Assembly: GCF_017744695.1 (NCBI RefSeq)
Contig: NZ_JAGIAS010000002.1
Coordinates: 620,001-684,000, forward strand
Direction: 5' to 3'
Source: Dyadobacter sp.
GTDB lineage: Bacteria > Bacteroidota > Bacteroidia > Cytophagales > Spirosomataceae
Length of the DNA: 64,000 bases
Within the stretch, counting starts at the first letter, position 1. Every line of letters starts with the position of its first letter. This document shows positions 42,627 through 50,396 of the stretch, one piece after another. The position numbers and the translations under genes are program-made. Below the pieces are notes generated by a model, which was not told the DNA's origin, did no database searches, and saw nothing but the letters and a program-made list of their open reading frames with translations.

Positions 42627-43958
42627 TCAGGGTCGCACGAAACGAAGCCCTGCCGATATCCCCACGCGGTACGGCTGATAGTAGAACGGGTTTTCGGTAC
42701 CTTTGACCTTCACCGGACTAAACTCGGCGAATGGTCCAATGCTGAACGCTGTATGGCGGCTTACGGCAAATTGTTTTCCCAAGCCGAGGCTAATCCACCC
42801 GAGGCTTTGGCTACTCTTTAAATCATGTGAATACTCCGCTCCGAAAGCGGCATAAAACCGGCTGACCGGCGAATGCCCCCAACGCAGCTGCCTGGAAACG
42901 CCGATACCCAGCATCGAAAATTTCCGGTTCTCCTCTACCCTGTCGCCCTGGCGCACGGTTTCGTATTGTCCTTTATCGTCGGGTTTGACGAGGTAGCTAT
43001 TATTAGCGATTTCATAGGAATACGTTTGCCGGAAGCTACTGAAATGGAGCTGCAACTGAATGCCGTTCCGCTCTACACCACCGCTCACCTTATAGCCCAT
43101 CGACCGGGCCGTAAACAATGTCGGGAAGCTGAAATTCTGAAAATCCTGTGCCGCCGACGATGGCACTGTCAATATCTGGTACGAATGCAATGCCGCCGCA
43201 TTGAAGAGCCATGCAATCCGCGCCGGATTGGTGACGATCACCTTCGCGGGCTTGTACGCCGGCGCGACCACCCCACGCAAATGCAACGGAATCGATACTT
43301 CTTTCAAAGACATCGACGCCAGTTCTTCCAACGGCATGGCCGTCATGGCCGAATCCACGAGGCCCGGCTCTTCCTCCACCAATGTAGCATCTATACGGTC
43401 GGCAACGGGGCCGAAATCCGGTGCTGTCTCCGTAGCATGGTTGGCTTTCACCGGCGGCAATCCTTCATACCGGCTTACAGTGGCGCCCGGGGCGTTGCCT
43501 GCCTGCCCGCGATGCACTTTCGCTTCCGGTTGGCCTCCCAGGTCTTTCACAAAAACACTTTTAACCCGTTTTTCCGGTCTCGAAACAGGGATTTTCCAGA
43601 TCGTTTTGCGTGAAAGCGATTGGGCCGAAAGCGCTTTCGAAGCGCTAACCGCCTCTTCCATGGGTTTTGCGTGGCCAGCTACCGCTGGTGCTGCCTCGTC
43701 AGCAGCATGTGCAACCGGTTTTTCCGAAACTACGAACGAAGCTTTGCCGTCGCCCACGAAGCGGCTGAGCAGGATCCCGGAAACGAAAAGCAGCATCAGC
43801 GCGCCGGTAAACCACCAGTATCTTCCCGTACGCGCGGGCTTCACACGTGCACGTATGCGTTCGAGCGCGTTGGCGTTGGGTTGTTCCTCATAGTCATCAA
43901 ACTTGCGTTTGAGGACGTCGCGCAACGCTTCGTTCAATTTGTCCTCAGAAGTTTTCAT
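42627..43958 (-). CDS. Membrane protein coupled to an ECF sigma factor, anti-sigma candidate with beta-barrel-like C-terminus
   Basis: 443 residues. The first 45 or so are charged and cytoplasmic-looking (EDKLNEALRDVLKRKFDDYE). A single membrane helix follows (YWWFTGALMLLFVSGILLSR), then a long Pro/Ala/Glu-rich linker, and a C-terminal beta-rich region with alternating strands (GYKVSGGVERNGIQLQLHFS, FYAAFGAEYSHDLKSSQSLG, YQPYRVGISAGLRFVRP) ending in an aromatic-containing strand. It overlaps the sigma factor gene by 14 bp, the usual arrangement for sigma/anti-sigma pairs. I infer that its cytoplasmic part holds the sigma factor and that the barrel-like part meets the outer envelope. It is not a FecR protein. 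Confidence 0.75.
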   Translation of the reverse strand: MKTSEDKLNEALRDVLKRKFDDYEEQPNANALERIRARVKPARTGRYWWFTGALMLLFVSGILLSRFVGDGKASFVVSEKPVAHAADEAAPAVAGHAKPMEEAVSASKALSAQSLSRKTIWKIPVSRPEKRVKSVFVKDLGGQPEAKVHRGQAGNAPGATVSRYEGLPPVKANHATETAPDFGPVADRIDATLVEEEPGLVDSAMTAMPLEELASMSLKEVSIPLHLRGVVAPAYKPAKVIVTNPARIAWLFNAAALHSYQILTVPSSAAQDFQNFSFPTLFTARSMGYKVSGGVERNGIQLQLHFSSFRQTYSYEIANNSYLVKPDDKGQYETVRQGDRVEENRKFSMLGIGVSRQLRWGHSPVSRFYAAFGAEYSHDLKSSQSLGWISLGLGKQFAVSRHTAFSIGPFAEFSPVKVKGTENPFYYQPYRVGISAGLRFVRP

Positions 43959-44529
43959 GATGTACTATTCCTTTTAGTTCCAATTTTTTCATTAGCAGGT
44001 TACGTCCTCTCATGAACTGCGACCGGGCCGTTGCATCCGACATGGACAACATTTCACCAATTTCGGTGTGTGTATAGCCGTCGATCAGATGCAGGTTGAT
44101 TACCGTTCTGTATTTATCGGGCAACTCGTTGATCAGGTCTACCAGATCGCGGACGTTCATCTGATCGATCATGCGCACGTAATCGTCCGATTCCACCTGC
44201 CACTCCACGCCATCGAGCGAGCTTTGCAGCTCCTGCTGCCGGGTGGTGCGGTTATAATAGTTGATGGCCGTCCGGATCACCGTCACTTTCACCCAGCCGT
44301 CCACGGCCTCGGGTTCCTTCAAATCTTTGATATTGTTAAAAATCTTTACAAATGCATCCTGAAAAATATCGTCGGCCTCGGCGACAGTCCGCGCATAGCG
44401 ACGGCAAATGCCGGTCATTCGGGCCTTGTATCGCTCGTAAAATACGGTCTGCGCCCTCGGGTCCTGGTTCTGGCAGGCTTTCACGAGGCTCGTTACGCTG
44501 TCGTACTTTTTAGAGAGAAAGAATTTCAT
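43945..44529 (-). CDS. ECF RNA polymerase sigma-70 factor
   Basis: 194 residues. Region 2 is ARAQTVFYERYKARM-type sequence (here DPRAQTVFYERYKARMTGIC) followed by RTVAEADDIFQDAFVKIFNN, and region 4 is LPDKYRTVINLHLIDGYTHT, then EIGEMLSMSDATARSQFMRG and RNLLMKKLEL. The stop lies inside the next gene, whose product is its likely anti-sigma factor. No SusC gene is near, so this pair probably answers an envelope or stress signal rather than a nutrient. Targets are unknown. The 68-bp gap upstream is very AT-rich and carries two TTAAGTTT direct repeats on the coding strand. Confidence 0.94.
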   Translation of the reverse strand: MKFFLSKKYDSVTSLVKACQNQDPRAQTVFYERYKARMTGICRRYARTVAEADDIFQDAFVKIFNNIKDLKEPEAVDGWVKVTVIRTAINYYNRTTRQQELQSSLDGVEWQVESDDYVRMIDQMNVRDLVDLINELPDKYRTVINLHLIDGYTHTEIGEMLSMSDATARSQFMRGRNLLMKKLELKGIVHHENF

Positions 44530-44597
44530 CAGGGACGTTGGGTTCAGGAAAGAAAACTTAACCTGTAAGTAACTTAAACTTAATTAATTACTATTTT

Positions 44598-45530
44598 TTA
44601 ATTTAATCTTACAGAATATTTTTTATGTAACATGCTGAAATTCTGATCAAAATAGAGCTCGCACCAGGAGACGCTGTCCACCCTCAGTACGAAGTAGTAG
44701 CTTAGTCTCCCCCTTACATTGTGGATTCTCTTTGATTCGTACTGAGAACCCGCCAATTCCGGGACACCGGCGACGTATTGTTCGATCTCAGCCGGAACGG
44801 TTTCGAGCTGCCAGCTTGAGTCCGGCGCACCCGTCTTAAAATAATCTGTCCCGCTCCATTGCAGTTTACCGTTGGCATCGAAGATCATTGAAATCCGGTC
44901 TGTTCTGTCAACGTTCTTCTGATTGGCCACCACGTAATAGCGTTTTGTCTCGTCGAGCCCTACCCAAATACTCCCGGAGACAAAGGTCATACCCGGTCTG
45001 CTCTGGATCGTATCCCTGGCGGCGGCAGGCAAATCGCCGATTTCGTAGGTAGTCACCCGATACAGGGATCGGTCGAAAGTTGCCGAACTATTGGAATTCG
45101 AGGTAAGGCCGGTCCATTCAAAGGAATAATTCTCGCCTTTATAGTTGTAAATCAGCTTATTAGATATTGTAGTGGCAAAATATGCCGTAGAATGCGCTGA
45201 TAATGTGCCATCCTTGAATGCCGTTTTTGCCAAAGATTCTGCCAATGCGGAAGGAATGCCATTAGGTGATACCTTGAATGTCTCCCACATCTTTCCGTAA
45301 TCCACCAGCGATGTATAGCGATCGGCATCCGATTTCAGCTTCACCTCCCAAATCTTATCTTCCAGCACAGGCTTGAAAACGAGTTCTTCGCCTTTTGGAA
45401 ACTTGTCCTTCACCGTTTTCACAGTCGCCTCGGGAATCTCCGGGTACGGATCGGTCGGACGGAGATCGTTCAGGTTGTTGCAGCCTGTGATCGCGAGTAC
45501 CAGGAAAATTGACAGAGCGTGGGCTTTCAT
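44598..45530 (-). CDS. Lipoprotein with PepSY-like repeats
   Basis: 310 residues with a lipoprotein signal (LVLAITGCNNL). Three segments resemble PepSY/BLIP-like units, in which a helix leads to strands with a closing acidic or YFD motif: KDKFPKGEELVFKPVLEDKI then WEVKLKSDADRYTSLVDYGK; DTIQSRPGMTFVSGSIWVGL then MIFDANGKLQWSG; and IEQYVAGVPELAGSQYESKR then CELYFDQNFSMLHKK. Such proteins bind peptides or regulate proteases in other bacteria; here this is inference by pattern. It lies upstream of the sigma gene on the same strand and follows another unknown lipoprotein by 27 bp, which suggests an operon. Confidence 0.7.
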   Translation of the reverse strand: MKAHALSIFLVLAITGCNNLNDLRPTDPYPEIPEATVKTVKDKFPKGEELVFKPVLEDKIWEVKLKSDADRYTSLVDYGKMWETFKVSPNGIPSALAESLAKTAFKDGTLSAHSTAYFATTISNKLIYNYKGENYSFEWTGLTSNSNSSATFDRSLYRVTTYEIGDLPAAARDTIQSRPGMTFVSGSIWVGLDETKRYYVVANQKNVDRTDRISMIFDANGKLQWSGTDYFKTGAPDSSWQLETVPAEIEQYVAGVPELAGSQYESKRIHNVRGRLSYYFVLRVDSVSWCELYFDQNFSMLHKKYSVRLN

Positions 45531-45557
45531 AATTATAAATCACTAACAATCACTCAT

Positions 45558-46232
45558 TTAAGGAAACATTACAAAACTGGCAAACACTTGCTGATAGGGC
45601 TCCCGATAGTATTCGTACAGCGGCTTCATCGTAATTTTGTAAGTAACCTTACCTAATTTCGGGTCGTCATCTTCAAAAATAAACCGCATGCTGGGCTTGA
45701 TAGCAGCCAACGGGGCCTGTTTCTGGGACATTTTCACATTGAAACTACCCGGATCCAGATAACCCTTCTTACCCGGTACGATCATCGGGAAATACGTCGA
45801 TGTCCGCATGGTTTCAATAGCCAGTGTTCCCCTTTCTTCGTCCCAGCTCATATTCATTTCGGTGGGTAAATAAATCCTGATATTCAGACTGAACGTGCGG
45901 GCAACTCCCGGTATCTCCCGATTGGGGAACTCGGTACCACTGTGAAACATGAGCTGGCCGCTGCCATTACTGATGAAAAAATTAAGGAAAGCGGCGTTTG
46001 CGAACACCCTCAACAGGGTATCCTGCTTAAAAACGTCCACCGAATCGTTGCCGTTAAACCGCCATGCATCGGTGATTCGAAACGAGCGCTTAAATAGCCA
46101 GTTCGAGACAGTGTCTTTATCGAGGCGGACAGGCTCGGGTTTGGGGTCCAGCTGTTCTTTGTCGTCTTTCGAACACCCGTATTGCCCTAATCCGGCGACC
46201 AGCAAAACTACAAATAATAACAACTTTTTCAT
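45558..46232 (-). CDS. Lipoprotein of unknown function
   Basis: 224 residues with a lipoprotein signal (LVAGLGQYGCSKDD). The rest is beta-rich and contains WLFKRSFRITDAWRFNGNDS, LNFFISNGSGQLMFHSGTEF, NIRIYLPTEMNMSWDEERGT and MRFIFEDDDPKLGKVTYKIT. I recognise no family and see no catalytic motif. It is followed after 27 bp by the PepSY-like lipoprotein gene, so the two are probably co-transcribed and sit together on the envelope. Confidence 0.75.
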   Translation of the reverse strand: MKKLLLFVVLLVAGLGQYGCSKDDKEQLDPKPEPVRLDKDTVSNWLFKRSFRITDAWRFNGNDSVDVFKQDTLLRVFANAAFLNFFISNGSGQLMFHSGTEFPNREIPGVARTFSLNIRIYLPTEMNMSWDEERGTLAIETMRTSTYFPMIVPGKKGYLDPGSFNVKMSQKQAPLAAIKPSMRFIFEDDDPKLGKVTYKITMKPLYEYYREPYQQVFASFVMFP

Positions 46233-46360
46233 GGCTAGCAGAAGTCAGAATGCCGGCAAATTCAGTCAGATAACCCTTTCTTGATGTTTTCCAATACCAA
46301 AGACACTCACCCGCGTTTCAAGCGTGGCGGTTGCCATCGTTTTTTTTCTGTTTCAAACAA

Positions 46361-46391
46361 AAAAGCATTGCAACCGGGGTCGCAATGCTTT
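46361..46391 (-). terminator. Intrinsic terminator closing the second regulated uptake operon
   Basis: AAAGCATTGC and GCAATGCTTT (46362-46371 and 46382-46391) form a 10-bp stem around a 10-nt loop. On the minus strand it is followed by a run of T. It lies 18 bp after the stop of the glycosidase-like gene. Confidence 0.85.
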
Positions 46392-46408
46392 AATCTAAGA
46401 GAGGCATT

Positions 46409-47326
46409 CTATTTTTCGGGGAAATAAACCCGTACCTCGGGGTGCATGGTGTAAAACCGCCATTGCTTGCCGTCGAAAACCGGGAAACCGCTGGAAGAAT
46501 CGTTGCCGGCAATCGGATTTCCTTCGTATTTGCTCCAATGGACGAGGTCTTTCGAAACGGCCACATTCATCGTCCACTCGCGCCAGTCTTTGAACGCCGA
46601 CGCATGGTAATAGGCATAATACAATCCTTTGTATTGAATGATCTTGTTGAATGCGACGGCAAATGCGTCGTACTTTTCAGGGCCCGCATTCAGCACCGGT
46701 TCGTCCTGTACGTTCGTCCAGGTTTTAAGGTCTTTGCTCGTGGCGAGCCACACGGCGGCGTCGTTGCGTTCATAAAAAAGGTACCATACTCCCTTTTCCT
46801 TCCAGACCGTCGGCGTACCATAAGGCCCTTTGCTGATGGGGGAACCGTTTTGGAGGCGTATGTCGATCGCCCCCTGGCCTTTCCAATGAATGCGGTCGGC
46901 GGAAATCAGCAAATGGGCGATGTCGTCTTTACTCTCGGCGAACATGTAGTAGGTGTTCCCGTCCTTTACCACGCACATATCTTCCACCCACAAAGTCGTG
47001 TGGATCGGGTTTTTCGGGTAACGGGCCCATGTCAGACCATCGTCGGAAGTCGCCAGGCCGAGGTACTTCATGTCGTTTCCGGTAGCTTTGGTGTAGCCGG
47101 TGTACCACATGTAATATTTATTGCCCTCGCGCAGAATGTACCCGCGCTCGCGGATCTTCTCGTCCCAGGTTTGCGGGTCGCCCGTCCCTTTGAAGAGCGG
47201 ATTGCCGGCATACGCTTTGAACTTGATAATTTCAGCGGGGAATTCGTCGGAAATCGGCAGGCGTAACGCCATTAGCAATGACGTCCCCAGTAGCGCGGAA
47301 GAAACAAAAAGGGCGATGCGTTTCAT
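46409..47326 (-). CDS. Glycosidase-like five-bladed beta-propeller protein
   Basis: 305 residues with a signal peptide (LFVSSALLGTSLLMALRLP). Repeated propeller strands of the GH43/GH32/GH117 type are visible: YYMWYTGYTKATGNDMKYLG, LATSDDGLTWARYPKNPIH, YYMFAESKDDIAHLLISADR, WYLFYERNDAAVWLATSKDL and YYAYYHASAFKDWREWTMNV. Acidic residues at blade starts (GDPQTWDEK, WVEDMCV, YDAFAV) could be the catalytic set, but I cannot assign a GH family. It should act in the periplasm on oligosaccharides brought in by the SusC/SusD pair encoded upstream. Its start is preceded by the second set of 10-bp GTCA repeats. Confidence 0.82.
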   Translation of the reverse strand: MKRIALFVSSALLGTSLLMALRLPISDEFPAEIIKFKAYAGNPLFKGTGDPQTWDEKIRERGYILREGNKYYMWYTGYTKATGNDMKYLGLATSDDGLTWARYPKNPIHTTLWVEDMCVVKDGNTYYMFAESKDDIAHLLISADRIHWKGQGAIDIRLQNGSPISKGPYGTPTVWKEKGVWYLFYERNDAAVWLATSKDLKTWTNVQDEPVLNAGPEKYDAFAVAFNKIIQYKGLYYAYYHASAFKDWREWTMNVAVSKDLVHWSKYEGNPIAGNDSSSGFPVFDGKQWRFYTMHPEVRVYFPEK

Positions 47327-47327
47327 A

Positions 47328-47377
47328 GGTATGGTCAGAAGTGGTCAGGTGTTGTCAAGCGTGGTCAGGTATTGTCA
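47328..47377. repeat. Five 10-bp GTCA repeats filling the gap between phosphatase and glycosidase-like genes
   Basis: Decamers ending in GTCA lie head to tail: GGTATGGTCA, GAAGTGGTCA, GGTGTTGTCA, AGCGTGGTCA, GGTATTGTCA. The TCA of the last unit is the complement of the phosphatase stop codon, and the first unit begins 2 bp before the next ATG. The unit is the same as at 42401-42460, also directly before a start codon. Confidence 0.85.
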
Positions 47378-48682
47378 GCGTCGTTCGGATAGGTTCGCCG
47401 GAACGCGTTCTACGATGCGGTTAATCTTTCCCTTTTGTTTAATCAAATCAAATGCATCGTAAAGCTCCCCTGTGGCCGTATAGGTATCGAATGACAACTT
47501 ACCGCCTTCTACATTCACCACATGGAACAGTTGGGTGTAAATGGCGGAGCGGTCCATCCACGCAGCACGGTCGACATTCGAATCCGTCATTTTCGGGCCG
47601 CTGACGGATACCACGTACATCGTCCCCGACTGCGCCCCTTTTTCGGCCATCGGGATATTGGCCATGCCGCGCGCATAAGTATGGTCGTGGCCTTGCAGTA
47701 CGAGGTCGACTTTGTATTGGTCGAACAACGGTTTGAAAGTCTCGCGCATACGCTTGTTGTCGCGGGTGGTTTTGGGCGAAAAAATCGGGTGGTGGAATGT
47801 GACCACCGTCCATTTGTTCGGATTGTTTTTGAGTATGCCTTCCAGCCACTCCTTCTGCACCTCCGTCCATTTCTCCGAAACATCCACCTGATCCGAGTTT
47901 AATGAAATGAACCTTACCCCCTGAACATCTGCATAGTAGCAGGTCTCCTCCAAGCCTTTCGGGCCGTTTTCGGGCAATGTAAACTGCGGTCGCCAGAACA
48001 CGGAAGTCGTATTGATACCTTCGGGCGTGTCGAAATGGTCGTGGTTGCCGGGCGTGGGAAATGCCGGGATCATGGAATGGATGAACCCGCCGCCCCGGAA
48101 CCAGTCGCCCCATTCTACGTCTCGGTTGGCTTTGTTGATCAGGTCGCCCGCATAGATCGCCAGGCGCGCGTCGGGCGCCTTCGCATATGCCTCACGCGCC
48201 ACGCGCGACCATAGCGAAGAAATATTCACCTGAACATCACCATAATAGATAAAAGACAGTTTCTGATCGCGGGTACCTGCCGTAGTGAAATGGATCCATT
48301 CACTCCATCCCTGCTCCCCGCCTACCCGGTACGCATATTTGGTACCGGGTTGCAGGTTTTCGAAAATAATGGAATGGTAATAGGCCGTGGGCGTATCCTC
48401 CCAAACGAGCTTTTGGGTATTCGCTTTGAGCTTACTGGCCTTTGACACAAACCGCGGATCCGCCTCTGCTACCGCAATTTCGGCGAAACCTTCCGACACC
48501 GCCTCGGAAGTCCGCCAGTTGACTGCCATCGACGTCGATGGATCGGCCGTCACATTGAGCACAATGCGATCGGGTGCCGTCGTCGGCGGATAGGTTTCTC
48601 CATTTTGCGCGGCCGCCGCCAGCGCCCACCAGGCCAAAGCGCCCGTTGCAACGATTTTTGAAATGCTGTTTTTTAAATACAT
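47375..48682 (-). CDS. Purple-acid-phosphatase-type metallophosphoesterase
   Basis: 435 residues with a signal peptide (ALAWWALAAAAQNG). An N-terminal Fn3-like domain (RIVLNVTADPSTSMAVNWRT, SIIFENLQPGTKYAYRVGGE) precedes the metallophosphoesterase domain. Metal-binding motifs are in order: FIYYGDVQ, LAIYAGDLIN, FPTPGNHDHFD, VVTFHHPIF and VLQGHDHTYARG, which is the purple acid phosphatase pattern. It should remove phosphate from exported or imported organic phosphates in the periplasm. Placed between susD and a glycosidase-like gene, it suggests that the imported ligand carries phosphate groups. Confidence 0.92.
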   Translation of the reverse strand: MYLKNSISKIVATGALAWWALAAAAQNGETYPPTTAPDRIVLNVTADPSTSMAVNWRTSEAVSEGFAEIAVAEADPRFVSKASKLKANTQKLVWEDTPTAYYHSIIFENLQPGTKYAYRVGGEQGWSEWIHFTTAGTRDQKLSFIYYGDVQVNISSLWSRVAREAYAKAPDARLAIYAGDLINKANRDVEWGDWFRGGGFIHSMIPAFPTPGNHDHFDTPEGINTTSVFWRPQFTLPENGPKGLEETCYYADVQGVRFISLNSDQVDVSEKWTEVQKEWLEGILKNNPNKWTVVTFHHPIFSPKTTRDNKRMRETFKPLFDQYKVDLVLQGHDHTYARGMANIPMAEKGAQSGTMYVVSVSGPKMTDSNVDRAAWMDRSAIYTQLFHVVNVEGGKLSFDTYTATGELYDAFDLIKQKGKINRIVERVPANLSERR

Positions 48683-48707
48683 ACTAAAACCGGCCTGAGC
48701 CGAACGA

Positions 48708-50384
48708 TTACCAGGGCGCCGAAGTACCTTTCAGCAGCCACATTTTTGAATATTGATGGTCTTTACTCTGACCCGTCGGCACGAAGTTGGTCGGTTCCAA
48801 TTTGTCCACCGCGGCATTGTAATTGACCAGGTATTTGACATCCGCATTGGCGATCGGGTATACGAAACGCACCGGAATAGCCGCCCCGAACTGTGCGGCC
48901 GGGCCGGTTTTAAGCGCCGGATAGCCCGTTCTCCGCCAGTTGAACCATGGTTCGACGCTCAGCCAGCCGGCAATCCATTTCTGTTCCGAAATCCTTTCCA
49001 GCTTATTGGAAGCCGACGATAGGTTTACCGCCGCCTGCGCATAGTATTGATCGAAACTGAAACCGCTCGCTACCTGCGCATTGTATTTGTCCATGGACGC
49101 CTTGATCGCACTCTTGTAATGATCTTCGGCAGTCCCCGAAGCACCCCAGCTACCATCCAGCGCCGCCTCGGCAAGCATAAACTCGACCTCGGCGTAGGTA
49201 ATGAGGTTCATTTTCACGTAGGCTTCCGTATTCATACGGTAGCGGCTGTGCAGAAACGAAATGTACGGGCTGCGTTCGGGATTATAAGCTGCGCCATCGT
49301 CGCCTTTGTTATAACCTGTCGCGTCCACGATCGCGAGCCCCACGGGCAGGCCTACGTAAAGCGACGTGTCCACATTAGCGCCCGCTTTGGCAGGCATGTA
49401 CTTCACTGTGAATGTTTCACCAAACGCGTTGGTCACAGTTTTGTCCGTAGATGTGGCGGCTTTGGCGTCCCATTTGTTCAGCACGGGCTGGAACCAGCGG
49501 TCGCGGCGTGGATCGCCAAGGGCAGTGAGCTTATCTACAAACGGTTTGGATGGTTTGATATAATACAAAGGGTTACTGGCATTCAGCAAACCGCCGGCAG
49601 CCGAGTTGTCTTTGGTGGTGCCAATGAAAGCCAGCGCAGCATCGTCGGCATTGGCTGCAAATGTGGCGCTTGCCGCATCCTTAAATTCAGCTCCAATGTC
49701 GATACCGGCTGCTGCTGCCTCCGCTTTCTTGGCCGACAGCCGCAATGCATAACGCATCCGCAATGCATTGGCAAACTTCTTCCAGTTGGCTGCCTTCCCG
49801 CCATACAGCACATCCGATCCGGCGCTCACCACGTCCGCAGTGCCCAGGCCGCCCAGCAAAGTGGAAGCGGTTTTGAGATCGGTGAGAATGCCTTTGTACA
49901 CGTCGAGCTGGCTGTCGTATTTGGGATAATATTGCTCACTGGCGGCTTGCAGTGCTTCCGAATAGGGAATGTCACCGAAAAGGTCCGTCATTAAACCAAA
50001 TACGAACGATTTCATGGTTAGGGCTATCGCCTGGAAGAAACGATTGTTGTCACGCACCGCGGCCTGGTACATCAAATCATTGTTTTTCAAAATATTATAG
50101 TATTCCGACCAACTCGCCGCAGCCCAGCCATATTGGTTCACTTTCATAGCGCCTTCGTTGGTCCCCATCTGGATGTACTGCATCGCCCCCGAAAGGTCCG
50201 AACCTTCCGCGCCGAGCGCATAATAGGCCTTGGCCGAATGCGTCAGCACGTAGCTCATGATGTAGTTCGCCGACACCTCCTCCGGGCTGTTGGGGTTTTG
50301 GTTAACCTCACTTAAATCCTCGCAGCTCGTCAGGAGAAGACCGAAGACGGCCACCAGGCTATATATCACTTTGGAAATTTTCAT
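48708..50384 (-). CDS. SusD/RagB family lipoprotein of the SusD-like_2 type
   Basis: 558 residues from ATG 50384, lipobox LLTSCEDL. The start (LSEVNQNPNSPEEVSANYIM) and the segment SWSEYYNILKNNDLMYQAAV, with MKSFVFGLMTDLFGDIPYSE and YKGILTDLKTASTLL, are typical of the SusD-like_2 branch rather than classic SusD. The C-terminal part has YAEVEFMLAEAALDG and LERISEQKWIAGWLSVEPWF. It is the outer-membrane ligand-binding partner of the STN-SusC encoded just upstream, with 12 bp between them. The phosphatase gene follows by 25 bp. Confidence 0.94.
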   Translation of the reverse strand: MKISKVIYSLVAVFGLLLTSCEDLSEVNQNPNSPEEVSANYIMSYVLTHSAKAYYALGAEGSDLSGAMQYIQMGTNEGAMKVNQYGWAAASWSEYYNILKNNDLMYQAAVRDNNRFFQAIALTMKSFVFGLMTDLFGDIPYSEALQAASEQYYPKYDSQLDVYKGILTDLKTASTLLGGLGTADVVSAGSDVLYGGKAANWKKFANALRMRYALRLSAKKAEAAAAGIDIGAEFKDAASATFAANADDAALAFIGTTKDNSAAGGLLNASNPLYYIKPSKPFVDKLTALGDPRRDRWFQPVLNKWDAKAATSTDKTVTNAFGETFTVKYMPAKAGANVDTSLYVGLPVGLAIVDATGYNKGDDGAAYNPERSPYISFLHSRYRMNTEAYVKMNLITYAEVEFMLAEAALDGSWGASGTAEDHYKSAIKASMDKYNAQVASGFSFDQYYAQAAVNLSSASNKLERISEQKWIAGWLSVEPWFNWRRTGYPALKTGPAAQFGAAIPVRFVYPIANADVKYLVNYNAAVDKLEPTNFVPTGQSKDHQYSKMWLLKGTSAPW

Positions 50385-50396
50385 GATCACAATCGT

